From: Arcticibacter eurypsychrophilus
GTDB taxonomy: Bacteria > Bacteroidota > Bacteroidia > Sphingobacteriales > Sphingobacteriaceae
Length of the DNA stretch: 64,000 bases
Direction: 5' to 3'
Assembly: GCF_001730525.1 (NCBI RefSeq)
Contig: NZ_MDFN01000014.1
Span: 1 to 64,000 of the forward strand
The notes under the pieces were generated by a model, which made no database searches, was not told the origin of the DNA, and saw only the letters and a list, made by a program, of their open reading frames with translations. Shown here in pieces: positions 7,580-16,652 of this stretch (position 1 is the first letter of the stretch; each line of letters starts with the position of its first letter). A program made the position numbers and the translations under genes.

Positions 7580-10192
7580 TCAGGACAGACTCTCATGATA
7601 ACGTTTTACTCTTTGATAAGCATGATTAATGGAATCACTAATAATCGTAATCAGCTCTCCTGGATGTCGTTCATTCAGTACAGCTTCCCACGCTTGATCA
7701 CTTGTACCCGTTATTTGAACCGATTTATCAGGCGCAACTTCTTTGATCCCTTCGAGGAGCAAAGCAGCAATTTCTTCCTTGGTTCGTCCCCGAAGATACT
7801 TTTCCTGACAAATAATGATGTGATCAAAGATGCCTGCAGCAATGCGCCCCATTTGCCGGATATCGTCATCTCTCCTGTCGCCTGTTCCTGAAATAACCCC
7901 TGTTCTTCTGGATGCTTTCATGCTCATAATGAAATGCTTAATTCCCATTAAACCGTCCGGATTATGCGCATAATCAACCAGGATCTTAAAGTCACTGAAC
8001 TCAAATAAGTTCATTCTTCCAGGCGTTTGTTCGGTGGAAGGATAAAATGATTCAATAGAAGTACGGATCTCCGCGACTTGAAATCCCCAGAGATAGGCCG
8101 CCAAACTTGCTGCCATCGCGTTTTGTACCATGAATGCCACAGACCCATTATAAGTAATCGGAACATTCTGCAGACTGCTCAGCGTTATTTTCAAACTGCC
8201 TTTCATCAAAACGATGTTCCCGTTCTCTAAAATAGCAGCAGATCCACCATTCTGGCAATGCGCTATGATAACCGGATTGTCAGCATACATGCTAAAATAA
8301 GCAACTTGGCAATGCGTGGTATCCGTGCCAATATTGACACAATACGGATTATCCGCATTTAAAACCGCCCAGCCATTTTTCCATACAGTATCTACCAATA
8401 CACTCTTTACGCGTTGTAAATCTTTTAAGGTATGGATGTCTGAAATTCCGAGATGATCCTCCTGGATATTCGTAATCACTGCAATATCACAAAAATCAAA
8501 CCCGATACCGGAACGTAAGATCCCACCACGGGCAGTTTCCAAAACGGCGAATTCAACCGTTGGATCCTGTAGAACAAAAGCTGCACTAGTGGGACCAGTC
8601 ATGTCACCTTTTTTGTGCATCATATCCTGTATGTAGATGCCATCTGATGTGGTATATCCAACCTTATAACCGCAGTTCTTAATAATATGAGCAATCAATC
8701 GGGTGGTCGTAGTTTTGCCGTTAGTGCCGGTAATTGCGATAATTGGAATTCTTGACGACTTACCCTCTGGATAGAGCATGTCTATAAATGGGGCAGCCAC
8801 GTTTCTAGGTTTGCCTTCCGTTGGTGCTAAATGCATCCTGAATCCTGGAGCTGCATTCACTTCTAATACCACCCCGTTGGTTTGCTGTAAAGGCCGCGAA
8901 ATGTCCCCTGCCATAATATCTATTCCACAAATATCGAGGCCGATCACTTTTGCTATCCGCTGACAGGTAAATACAGTTAAAGCGTGGATTTCATCTGTCA
9001 TATCTACTGCCGTACCACCAGTACTTATATTTGCCGTAGATTTAAGGTTAACCGTTTTTCCTTCCGCCGGAACATAATCTAATGTCAAGTCTGCCTTGCG
9101 CAGCATCTCATTTGTATCCTGGTCGATCAGAATATTGGTCAGCACATTTTCGTGACCATTACCGCGCTTTGGATTTTTATTCTCTTCTTCAATAAGCTGC
9201 TGGATCGTATCTCTTCCATTCCCGATCACATGAGCCGGTTTTCGTAGTGCAGCAGCCACTACTTTATAATTAATAACCAGTACACGGAAATCAGATCCTC
9301 TAATAAAACGTTCTACAATTACTTTTGGAGATATCTTTCGTGCCAGTTCAAATGCAACAGTAGCTTCTTCTTCCGAATTCACGTTAATGGTAGCACCCCG
9401 CCCATGATTTCCATTGAGCGGTTTAAATACCAATGGAAAGCCAATCTCTTTGATCGCTTTTTTTAAGCCCTCCAGGGTCGTGATTGTACTTCCATCCGCT
9501 ACAGGAATGGCATGTTCTTTCAGTAAACGCTTGGTCTCTTCTTTATTGCCGGCAATATCGACCGCAATACTACTAGTTTTATCCGTCATCGTTGCGCGGA
9601 ACCTGACTTGATTTTTCCCTTGTCCCAATTGTACTAGTGATGCTGTATTCAACCGTGTAAAAGGAATCTTTCTTTTTACGGCCTCGTCAATGATTGCACC
9701 TGTACTTGGTCCGAAACGATCCGCATCCCGGTATCTTTCCAGTTGCCTGATGTCGGCTTTGAGATCATATTCCTCCCCAACAACCAAAGCCTCAGCAATC
9801 CGTACAGCCGCCTGGGCAGCATAGATTCCTGCTTGCTCGGCCACGTAGGTGAACACAACATTGTAAATACCTGTTGTACTGGTGCTTCTTGTCCGGCCAA
9901 ATCCGGCAAACATACCAGCGAGTGTTTGAATCTCCAGCGCAATATGTTCTACAATGTGACCCATCCAGGTACCATCATGCACCCGCTCAAAAAAACCTCC
10001 TTCGTGCCCTTCAGAGCAGTGGTGCTTTTTTAAACTTGGAATGAGTTCCTGTAAGCGCTCCTTGAATCCGGAAATAGTATCGCTTGGCCTATATTCCATT
10101 TCCCCCAGGTCAAGGCGCATTTGTATTAATTTCTTTCTTTTTACCGACCAAATATTTGGTCCCTTGAGCACCTGGATACTCTGAATTTGCAT
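7580..10192 (-). CDS. cphA: Cyanophycin synthetase
   Basis: Makes cyanophycin, the storage polymer of a poly-aspartate backbone with arginine side chains, from Asp, Arg and ATP without ribosomes. The 870 residues show the CphA order. An N-terminal domain (about 1-160) includes HCSEGHEGGFFERVHDGTWMG. An ATP-grasp domain (about 165-470) carries the glycine loop KPLNGNHGRGATI and LEVNAAPGFRMH, and adds Asp. A Mur-ligase-like domain (about 480-870) carries the P-loop ITGTNGKTTTTRL and VDYAHNPDG, and adds Arg. The start at 10192 matches the usual MxI..V..GPNIWS beginning. It is divergent from cphB and the isoaspartyl peptidase, so synthesis and breakdown genes share one intergenic region. MurC or folylpolyglutamate synthase is excluded by the double ligase architecture. 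Confidence 0.96.
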   Translation of the reverse strand: MQIQSIQVLKGPNIWSVKRKKLIQMRLDLGEMEYRPSDTISGFKERLQELIPSLKKHHCSEGHEGGFFERVHDGTWMGHIVEHIALEIQTLAGMFAGFGRTRSTSTTGIYNVVFTYVAEQAGIYAAQAAVRIAEALVVGEEYDLKADIRQLERYRDADRFGPSTGAIIDEAVKRKIPFTRLNTASLVQLGQGKNQVRFRATMTDKTSSIAVDIAGNKEETKRLLKEHAIPVADGSTITTLEGLKKAIKEIGFPLVFKPLNGNHGRGATINVNSEEEATVAFELARKISPKVIVERFIRGSDFRVLVINYKVVAAALRKPAHVIGNGRDTIQQLIEEENKNPKRGNGHENVLTNILIDQDTNEMLRKADLTLDYVPAEGKTVNLKSTANISTGGTAVDMTDEIHALTVFTCQRIAKVIGLDICGIDIMAGDISRPLQQTNGVVLEVNAAPGFRMHLAPTEGKPRNVAAPFIDMLYPEGKSSRIPIIAITGTNGKTTTTRLIAHIIKNCGYKVGYTTSDGIYIQDMMHKKGDMTGPTSAAFVLQDPTVEFAVLETARGGILRSGIGFDFCDIAVITNIQEDHLGISDIHTLKDLQRVKSVLVDTVWKNGWAVLNADNPYCVNIGTDTTHCQVAYFSMYADNPVIIAHCQNGGSAAILENGNIVLMKGSLKITLSSLQNVPITYNGSVAFMVQNAMAASLAAYLWGFQVAEIRTSIESFYPSTEQTPGRMNLFEFSDFKILVDYAHNPDGLMGIKHFIMSMKASRRTGVISGTGDRRDDDIRQMGRIAAGIFDHIIICQEKYLRGRTKEEIAALLLEGIKEVAPDKSVQITGTSDQAWEAVLNERHPGELITIISDSINHAYQRVKRYHESLS

Positions 10193-10229
10193 AATGTAGA
10201 ATCTATATTAACGCACGTGTAACCTTAAA

Positions 10230-10260
10230 CAAGTATAAAAGTTTTTTTAATGCCCTCAAA
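10230..10260 (-). promoter_or_regulatory. cphA promoter
   Basis: On the minus strand TTTG (10260-10257) is followed by a 19-bp gap and TATACTTG (10237-10230), one mismatch from TAnnTTTG. The predicted leader is about 30 nt. The 129-bp divergent region up to the cphB start shows no clear operator. Confidence 0.55.
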
Positions 10261-10321
10261 AAAAACTAAATGGTCATTTTTTTGATATATTTAATAGGTA
10301 CGCATTAAAAAAATTCGAAGT

Positions 10322-11230
10322 ATGGTCCCGAAAGGTAAATTAGTTATCATTGGCGGTGCAGTTGATTTAGGTAGTTACCTGAGTTACAATGAAGATATTA
10401 GTCACCCTCACTATATTAAATTCTTTGAACGAGGCATACTTAAAAGAATGATCACGGAATCTGCCAAAGGCGAAGATTCTAGAGTGGAAGTGATTACTAC
10501 CGCATCTAAGATTCCGGAGATTGTAGGAAAAGAATACATCAAGTCGTTTAACCAGTTGCAGGTTAACCAGGTAGATGTACTTGATATCAGTTCCAGAGAA
10601 GGGGCCAATACGCAGGATACGGTTGACCGGATCAAAAAGGCTGATATTGTTATGCTTACCGGAGGAGACCAGTTACGCTTGAGCGCCATTTTAGGCGGAA
10701 CAGAATTACACCGCATCCTGAAGAGAAGATACATTGAAGATGAGTTTATGATCGCCGGAACTTCTGCAGGAGCTGCAGCCGCTTCTACGAATATGATTTA
10801 CAGAGGGAGCAGCAGTGAAGCCTTGCTAAAAGGGGAAGTGCAGATCACAGGGGGACTTGGATTCATAGACAATGTAATCATTGATACTCATTTTGTACAA
10901 AGGGGACGGATAGGACGACTATTTTATGCCGTTGCCAGTAATCCCGGTATGCTCGGAGTGGGTCTGGGAGAAGATGCTGGCCTTTTAATTACAGGTGGCG
11001 ATTGTATGGAAGCAATAGGTGCCGGTTTAACAATATTAGTGGACGGGCGATACATCAATGAAACCAGTATCTACGACGTTGAAATTGGTTCTCCTGTATC
11101 TATTGATAATCTGAAAGTGCATGTCATGTCAATTTATGACAAGTACGATCTCCAAAAGCATACGCTTATTATTAATAAAGCAATCCAGATTGAGGATGAT
11201 GTATACCTTAAAATTAAAGATTACGATTAA
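10322..11230 (+). CDS. cphB: Cyanophycinase
   Basis: Serine exopeptidase of family S51 that releases beta-Asp-Arg dipeptides from cyanophycin. It begins KGKLVIIGGAVD and carries MLTGGDQLRL and the nucleophile motif AGTSAGAAAA (Ser148). The conserved HFVQRGRIGRL and LGEDAGLLI follow. At 302 aa with no signal peptide it should act in the cytoplasm on stored polymer. It faces cphA and its stop overlaps the start of the isoaspartyl peptidase (TAATG), so the two degradative enzymes are coupled. The dipeptidase PepE of the same family is shorter, about 230 aa, and less likely given the context. Confidence 0.95.
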   Translation: MVPKGKLVIIGGAVDLGSYLSYNEDISHPHYIKFFERGILKRMITESAKGEDSRVEVITTASKIPEIVGKEYIKSFNQLQVNQVDVLDISSREGANTQDTVDRIKKADIVMLTGGDQLRLSAILGGTELHRILKRRYIEDEFMIAGTSAGAAAASTNMIYRGSSSEALLKGEVQITGGLGFIDNVIIDTHFVQRGRIGRLFYAVASNPGMLGVGLGEDAGLLITGGDCMEAIGAGLTILVDGRYINETSIYDVEIGSPVSIDNLKVHVMSIYDKYDLQKHTLIINKAIQIEDDVYLKIKDYD

Positions 11231-12078
11231 TGGTGCCTAAAATTATCATTCAAGGAGGTTTTTTCAGTGAATCAACAGCCAACAACGAGGTAAAACGCAG
11301 TAAGCAAAAGGCTTTAAAAAAGATTGCAGAACAATCCCATGCCTATTTATTGTCTCATACTGCCGTAGAAACAGTTGTATATGCCGTCGCCCTATTGGAA
11401 GATTGCGAGTTATTTAACGCAGGTCTTGGCTCTCAAATACAGAGCGATGGAAAGATCAGAATGAGTGCTGCTTTGATGGATGGGCACACGCAACGGTTTT
11501 CAGGTGTCATAAATATTGAGGATATCCAAAATCCGATTCATGTAGCCAGCCTTTTGATGGATTATAATGACCGTGTATTGGGTGGCCCCGAAGCATTATC
11601 TTTTGCCCGGAAAAATGGATTCCGGTTCTATGATCCGGAAACGGTGGAGCGAAGGCTGGATTATGAATTGAAGCTGAAACAAACGGTACGTACAGGAACT
11701 GTAGGTTGTGTGGCTCTGGATGCACAAGGCCATTTGGCTGCGGGCACCTCCACTGGAGGAAAAGGCTTTGAAGTTCCAGGCAGAATCAGCGATTCTGCCA
11801 CTGTAGCAGGCAATTATGCTAATGCTTTTGCCGGGATTTCCTGCACCGGAGTGGGTGAAGATATTGTCAGTGCTGCTCTTGCTGCTAAAATTGTAACCCG
11901 TGTAACTGATGGGTTTTCCCTTCAGGAGGCCACTGATAAAACAATGGCCGAACTGAAGCCTTATGATGGCTTTGCAGGAATCATCGGCATTACCTCTAAA
12001 GGCGAAATCTATCATTCAGATACTCATCCTTATATGGTATGGGCGGCTTATTCTACTCTAGTTGAAACTTTCTTATAG
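11230..12078 (+). CDS. Isoaspartyl peptidase / L-asparaginase, Ntn-hydrolase (plant-type)
   Basis: Expected to split the beta-Asp-Arg dipeptide released by cyanophycinase into aspartate and arginine. The autoprocessing site is visible as RTGTVGCVALD: cleavage before Thr157 would give alpha and beta chains with Thr157 as N-terminal nucleophile. The substrate loop AAGTSTGGKGFEVPGRISDSATVAG is recognisable with local changes. The usual N-terminal HGGAG is replaced by IIIQGGFF, so this is a divergent member and its substrate range could be narrow. It is coupled by overlap to cphB. Length 282 aa is slightly short for the family. Confidence 0.9.
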   Translation: MVPKIIIQGGFFSESTANNEVKRSKQKALKKIAEQSHAYLLSHTAVETVVYAVALLEDCELFNAGLGSQIQSDGKIRMSAALMDGHTQRFSGVINIEDIQNPIHVASLLMDYNDRVLGGPEALSFARKNGFRFYDPETVERRLDYELKLKQTVRTGTVGCVALDAQGHLAAGTSTGGKGFEVPGRISDSATVAGNYANAFAGISCTGVGEDIVSAALAAKIVTRVTDGFSLQEATDKTMAELKPYDGFAGIIGITSKGEIYHSDTHPYMVWAAYSTLVETFL

Positions 12079-12113
12079 ATACAAGGTTTATGAGTTACTT
12101 TCTTTGTATATAA

Positions 12114-13115
12114 ATGAGATCTTTTTACCTTGCTTTAGCCCTCTTCGTATTTTATTCTACCAGCGCATCTGCAAGTAATAATGCAGACACACTGGAGTTG
12201 ATCCCTGCTGAAATAACGCCTGAACAGAGCCCGCAGGCCAAAATTAAAGCCCTTCGGGAGAGTATCAGTACCCTGAACCATGATATAGATATGGAGCAGG
12301 AAGCCAATCTTCACATGGCGATCGCGCAGGTCATGTTTCAACAAAGCTTTACTAAACAGGCAATTTCCGAACTCCTTGCAGCCGAAATGTTATACCACAA
12401 GGCCGGGAATACAGCCAAACGGGAAGAGGTTATCGGTCAGATTGCTGCCAATTACAGGAAAAACAATACCCTGATCGAAGCAGAGAAGTATTATATGCTA
12501 CTTTTACAAGTTCAGGAAATTCAAAAGGAATATGCGAAGGCAGCAAAAACCGTCAATATCCTTATAGCCGTACTGGTCAAACGAAAAGATGTACAAAAAG
12601 CAGCGGGATACATCAGTTCCATCCCCACCAATATATACGATGTAATTAATGAAAAAAGTACGCTGGCTGATGCTTACGTTAAGCTTGCTGAAATAAGAAG
12701 AATCCAGACACGATATAAACAGGCAGCATCTCTGATATTACAAAATGCGTTAAGCCTATATCGGTCGGCGGACAATCTAAACGGAAGGATAGGGTGTTTT
12801 GATTTATTGGGACGTATCTACCTTGAACAAAAAAGGTATTCTGAAGCGAAATGGTTTTTTATTCAAGCCAATACGCAGTCCCGCAATTTAGATAATCAAA
12901 AAGGGGTCATCACCTCCCTGGTTAATCTGTCGAAAGTTAAGATAGCTATCCACCATAATAAGCTTGCTTTGCGCGACCTGAAAGAAGCCAATGCACTGGC
13001 CCTTAAAATGAATAATTCAACTATGATAGCCAATGTAAAAAAAGGATATTCTTTTTATTATGCCAGTGTGGGTACTAAATCAGCATCCCAAGCATCCCGA
13101 AGCCAATCTAACTAG
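12114..13115 (+). CDS. Secreted TPR protein (paralogue of the next gene)
   Basis: Signal peptide (MRSFYLALALFVFYSTSASA) followed by helical tetratricopeptide-like repeats from about residue 60 to 310. A repeat reads GRIYLEQKRYSEAKWFFIQA, almost the same as in the following gene, so the two probably arose by duplication. No catalytic domain is present and the role is probably protein-protein contact in the periplasm. It starts 35 bp after the isoaspartyl peptidase and may share its transcript, though a link to cyanophycin is not shown. The C-terminus is low complexity (SASQASRSQSN). Function unknown. Confidence 0.75.
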   Translation: MRSFYLALALFVFYSTSASASNNADTLELIPAEITPEQSPQAKIKALRESISTLNHDIDMEQEANLHMAIAQVMFQQSFTKQAISELLAAEMLYHKAGNTAKREEVIGQIAANYRKNNTLIEAEKYYMLLLQVQEIQKEYAKAAKTVNILIAVLVKRKDVQKAAGYISSIPTNIYDVINEKSTLADAYVKLAEIRRIQTRYKQAASLILQNALSLYRSADNLNGRIGCFDLLGRIYLEQKRYSEAKWFFIQANTQSRNLDNQKGVITSLVNLSKVKIAIHHNKLALRDLKEANALALKMNNSTMIANVKKGYSFYYASVGTKSASQASRSQSN

Positions 13116-13165
13116 CTAAATGATTCGGTCGGCGTCTTCAAAAGAAAAGCCTCCATACAATAACT

Positions 13166-13199
13166 TGTAACCTAAATAGTTATATATGCGTATCTTTGA
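13166..13199 (+). promoter_or_regulatory. Promoter of the second TPR gene
   Basis: TATCTTTG (13192-13199) is an exact TAnnTTTG. A TTG at 13166-13168 lies 23 bp upstream, at the long end of the usual range. The leader to the ATG at 13219 would be only about 12-15 nt. Confidence 0.5.
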
Positions 13200-13218
13200 T
13201 TAAGTTCAGGATTTATAT

Positions 13219-14298
13219 ATGATTAAAAATTTATTAACTCTTGCATTAGTGGGTACGCTGATTGCAAATGGATTAGTGAAGGCAGCCGGACAGGATTCTG
13301 TACGGGTTACCAGCAATGTAAAACGAGTTGGACCCATCTATTTTGATGCATCGCCTCCAGTAGACTCTGCTCTTTTGCGCAGGCAAGCAATAAACAGGCG
13401 TTTGCGGAAAAAAGCGGATGAAACTGCAGATTTAATCAAGTATCAGAATGTGCTGATGCTGCACTCCCTGCTAAACCGAACTGAGATTTCTCAGGAGCCG
13501 CAGGAGAATATGTTAACTACCCTGAAGTTTTTACTTGAAGATTATAAATTAAGCAGCGATGACAAAAGTCAGGCTTTGATTTTAAATACCTATGGGGTTT
13601 ATTACGGTAAAAAAGGCAATATTCCACAGGCTATATATTACTTCAATGAAGCATTGCGCCTCAAAGAAAAGGTAAATGATAAACAAGGAATGGCGTCTAT
13701 TTCATCCAACCTTGCTGCTCTCTATCAGATCTCTGGTGAGTACCAAAAAGCGCTTGTTCAAAACAAGTCGGTGATTCAATTATTTACCGCTTTAAGAAAA
13801 CCTGCTCTTGTGGCAGATGCTTATTTGGAACTAGCAGAGAATCAGTTATTGCTAAACAAATATGATGAGGCTGAATATAATATCATCAAAAAAGCGTTAC
13901 CTGGATTTACTCGTTTGGGAAATAAAGCAGGCAGAATGAAATGTTTTCAAAGCCTTTCTGTCTTGTATTATAGTCAGAAGCGCTATTCTGAAGCCAAGTG
14001 GTTCTGTATTCAAACGCATGGCCTTGCCGAAAAATTGAATGACAAACAGGCCTTAATTGGTAGCCTTATTCATATGGCTGAAGTGAAAAATGCCCTTGAA
14101 GACCATCAGGATGCTCTTCGCGACTATAAAAAAGCAGAATCACTTGCTATTCAAAATCAATACCCTATAAAACTGGTTGAAATTATAGGTGATATGGGTG
14201 AAACGTATAATAAACTTGGTAATTATACCGCAGCAGGCTCTGCCTTAGATGAATATAGCCGACTTAGAGCTAATTTAATAAAAGGTATGACTTTATAA
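13219..14298 (+). CDS. Secreted TPR protein
   Basis: A 359-aa protein with a short signal peptide (NLLTLALVGTLIANGLVKAAG) and at least five helical repeats. The clearest are TYGVYYGKKGNIPQAIYYFNEA, SNLAALYQISGEYQKALVQN and QKRYSEAKWFCIQTHGLA, followed by ALRDYKKAESLA and GDMGETYNKLGNYTAAGSAL. The motif RYSEAKWFxIQ and the following ALRD..KA.ALA are shared with the upstream gene. This repeat layout resembles the sensor part of Bacteroidota TPR histidine kinases, but no kinase domain follows. It ends before a terminator at 14378. Function unknown. Confidence 0.75.
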   Translation: MIKNLLTLALVGTLIANGLVKAAGQDSVRVTSNVKRVGPIYFDASPPVDSALLRRQAINRRLRKKADETADLIKYQNVLMLHSLLNRTEISQEPQENMLTTLKFLLEDYKLSSDDKSQALILNTYGVYYGKKGNIPQAIYYFNEALRLKEKVNDKQGMASISSNLAALYQISGEYQKALVQNKSVIQLFTALRKPALVADAYLELAENQLLLNKYDEAEYNIIKKALPGFTRLGNKAGRMKCFQSLSVLYYSQKRYSEAKWFCIQTHGLAEKLNDKQALIGSLIHMAEVKNALEDHQDALRDYKKAESLAIQNQYPIKLVEIIGDMGETYNKLGNYTAAGSALDEYSRLRANLIKGMTL

Positions 14299-14377
14299 TT
14301 TTGCTTTTTATTCTATTGAATGTAATATTATTATAGACTACGAAACAATTAATACTATTTTTGATATTGTAGTGTTA

Positions 14378-14407
14378 GAGAGGCGGTACTTAACTGCCTC
14401 TTTTTTG
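14378..14407 (+). terminator. Rho-independent terminator after the TPR genes
   Basis: An 8-9 bp stem, AGAGGCGG (14379-14386) with CTGCCTCT (14394-14401), has one G-T pair and a 7-base loop, followed by six T. It separates the TPR genes from the protease gene. Confidence 0.85.
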
Positions 14408-14476
14408 TTTATACATATAATTGGTATAGAATTAGTAGATAGGTTGTAAGAAATGGATTTTAAATCTCTTAAAGAA

Positions 14477-16591
14477 ATGCTGAAAAAAATATTCCTGGCT
14501 TTGTTTACAGTGGCATTTATCGCCTGCAATGCCACACCCCGGGTTGACACGGATACGGAGGGATTAAAACCTGATGCCTCACAAAGTTTGGTTGCTAAAG
14601 AATTAGTCAAGATTATTGAAGGTGCCCATTACAAAAAGGTTAAAGTTGACGACTCCCTTTCGTCACAGGTTCTGGATAGATACCTGAAACAATTGGACGA
14701 AGGACATAGTTATTTATTAGCATCCGACATCAAGAATTTCGAAAAATACCGCTTTACCTTTGATGATGATTTAAGAGATGGAGATCTTTCTGCCTTTTTT
14801 CATATTTTCAATGTTTTCCAAACTCGTTATGCAGATCGCTTGAAATATTCGCTCACACAGGTGGATAAACCGTATGATTTTACGAAAAATGAAACGTATA
14901 CCTACAATCGGGAAAAATTACCCTGGTTAAGTTCTATCGAAGCTTCTAATGAGCTTTGGTCAAAAAGGGTGGAGTCTGATTTGTTGAGCTTGAAATTATC
15001 CGGCACAGACGTAAAGAAAAACGGGGAGACTTTAAAAACCAGATATAAAAACCTCTTGTCTCAAACTGAGAAATTAAATAATCAGGATGCTTTTCAGGTG
15101 ATCATGAACTCCTTTACAGAGGCGATTGATCCACATACCAATTACTTTATCCCGCAACGGGCACAGGCATTCAATGAAGAGATGTCCCGTACCTTTGAAG
15201 GGATAGGTGCTAGTTTGCAACTTGAAAACGAAGTGATCAAGATTATTTCAATTGTGCCGGGTGGTCCTGCTTTTAAAGCAAAAACACTACATGTAAATGA
15301 TAAAATCCTGGGTGTAGCACAAGGGAAAGAGGGTGAGTTTGTAGATGTCAGAGGTTGGCGATTAGACAACTCCGTTTCTAAGATCAAAGGTCCAAGAGGA
15401 ACAGTTGTACGTTTGAAAATCATTCCTGCAGGTCAGGAGATTTCTTCTCAGCCTAAAATTGTGACTTTAGTACGCGATAAAGTGGTCATGGAGGATCAGT
15501 CTGCTAAAAAGACCATTAAAACCATTATCCAAAACGGCAAAACGTATAAAATTGGTGTAATTGAAGTCCCAGCTTTTTATATGAACTTCAAGGATTACCA
15601 GGCTGGTGACCCGAATTATAAAAGTACAACCCGTGATGTTCGTATGATCATCGATACCCTGAAGCGCGATAAAGTTGATGGTATTGTTATTGACCTGAGA
15701 ACAAATGGTGGGGGTTCTTTGATGGAAGCCATTGAACTAACAGGTCTGTTTATTAAGAAGGGACCGGTAGTACAAGTTCGTAATCCAAGATCGACAGAGG
15801 TAAGCGACGACGATGATCCTTCTATTTCCTGGACAGGTCCGCTTGGTGTTATGGTAGATCGTTTCAGTGCATCTGCATCTGAAATTTTTGCCGCGGCTAT
15901 CCAGGATTATAACCGTGGTATCATCATGGGAACTCAAACTTATGGTAAGGGTACCGTTCAATCTGCTTTGGATTTATCCCGTTATATCAGCACGGTAGAT
16001 CAGTTCCTGAATAAGGTTAAAGACACGGATAAAACTACAACCGCTACGGAAGGGCCTAAATTCGGACAGATTAACTTAACGATTGCTAAGTTTTACCGGA
16101 TCAATGGAAGCAGTACCCAACATAAGGGTGTAATTCCGGATATTCAGTTCCCGATGATCTTTTCTGCTGATAAATATGGAGAAAGCTCTGAGCCATCTGC
16201 TCTGCCCTTTGATTCGATTAGTCCGGCTAGTTACACTGCTGTAGCTAATTTGAAACCCATCAACCTGCAATTGGTTAAGTTGCATGATGCCCGCATGAAG
16301 ACTTCTTCGGAATATAAATATTTGATGGAAGATATCAGCGAGTTCAAAAAGAGAGAGAATGAGTTTGAGGTTACTTTAAATGAAGCGAAACTGAAAAAGG
16401 AACGTGAAGTTCAGGAAGCCAGATCACTTGTCAGAGATAACCAACGACGTGCAATAAAAGGCCTGCCTCCACTTAAAAAAGGTGAAGTGAAAAAGAGTGA
16501 TGAGTATGATTTTGTACAGGACGAAAGTTTGAAAACAATGGCTGACTTTATCCGGTTAAACCAAACCGGTCAATTTACGATGGTGTATTAG
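14477..16591 (+). CDS. Tail-specific protease, S41 family (Prc type), lipoprotein
   Basis: Periplasmic processing protease. The start at 14477 gives a clean lipoprotein signal (MLKKIFLALFTVAFIAC); an upstream ATG at 14453 adds eight residues. Order: an N-terminal helical domain, a PDZ domain (about 225-320, GIGASLQLEN and VNDKILGVAQG), then the S41 core with the Ser/Lys dyad in FSASASEIFAAAIQ and YGKGTVQ, and a C-terminal DUF3340-like charged segment (about 590-700). Length near 700 aa and the N-terminal domain place it with E. coli Prc rather than the shorter CtpA, which is also present at 25178. Targets are likely lipoproteins and peptidoglycan hydrolases (family knowledge). Transcribed alone between two terminators. 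Confidence 0.93.
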   Translation: MLKKIFLALFTVAFIACNATPRVDTDTEGLKPDASQSLVAKELVKIIEGAHYKKVKVDDSLSSQVLDRYLKQLDEGHSYLLASDIKNFEKYRFTFDDDLRDGDLSAFFHIFNVFQTRYADRLKYSLTQVDKPYDFTKNETYTYNREKLPWLSSIEASNELWSKRVESDLLSLKLSGTDVKKNGETLKTRYKNLLSQTEKLNNQDAFQVIMNSFTEAIDPHTNYFIPQRAQAFNEEMSRTFEGIGASLQLENEVIKIISIVPGGPAFKAKTLHVNDKILGVAQGKEGEFVDVRGWRLDNSVSKIKGPRGTVVRLKIIPAGQEISSQPKIVTLVRDKVVMEDQSAKKTIKTIIQNGKTYKIGVIEVPAFYMNFKDYQAGDPNYKSTTRDVRMIIDTLKRDKVDGIVIDLRTNGGGSLMEAIELTGLFIKKGPVVQVRNPRSTEVSDDDDPSISWTGPLGVMVDRFSASASEIFAAAIQDYNRGIIMGTQTYGKGTVQSALDLSRYISTVDQFLNKVKDTDKTTTATEGPKFGQINLTIAKFYRINGSSTQHKGVIPDIQFPMIFSADKYGESSEPSALPFDSISPASYTAVANLKPINLQLVKLHDARMKTSSEYKYLMEDISEFKKRENEFEVTLNEAKLKKEREVQEARSLVRDNQRRAIKGLPPLKKGEVKKSDEYDFVQDESLKTMADFIRLNQTGQFTMVY

Positions 16592-16614
16592 GCATTAGAA
16601 TACTATTTTAAAAT

Positions 16615-16652
16615 AGGGCATCTTTTCTTTTTGAGAAGGGTGCCCTTTTTTT
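16615..16652 (+). terminator. Terminator after the tail-specific protease
   Basis: AGGGCA (16615-16620) pairs with TGCCCT (16641-16646) around an imperfect T-rich inner stem, followed by a run of T. It lies 23 bp past the protease stop codon. Confidence 0.75.

Noticed and set aside
9676-10033. Long antisense frames inside cphA
   Set aside because: They are shadows of the cphA reading frame and have no start signals or protein-like motifs.
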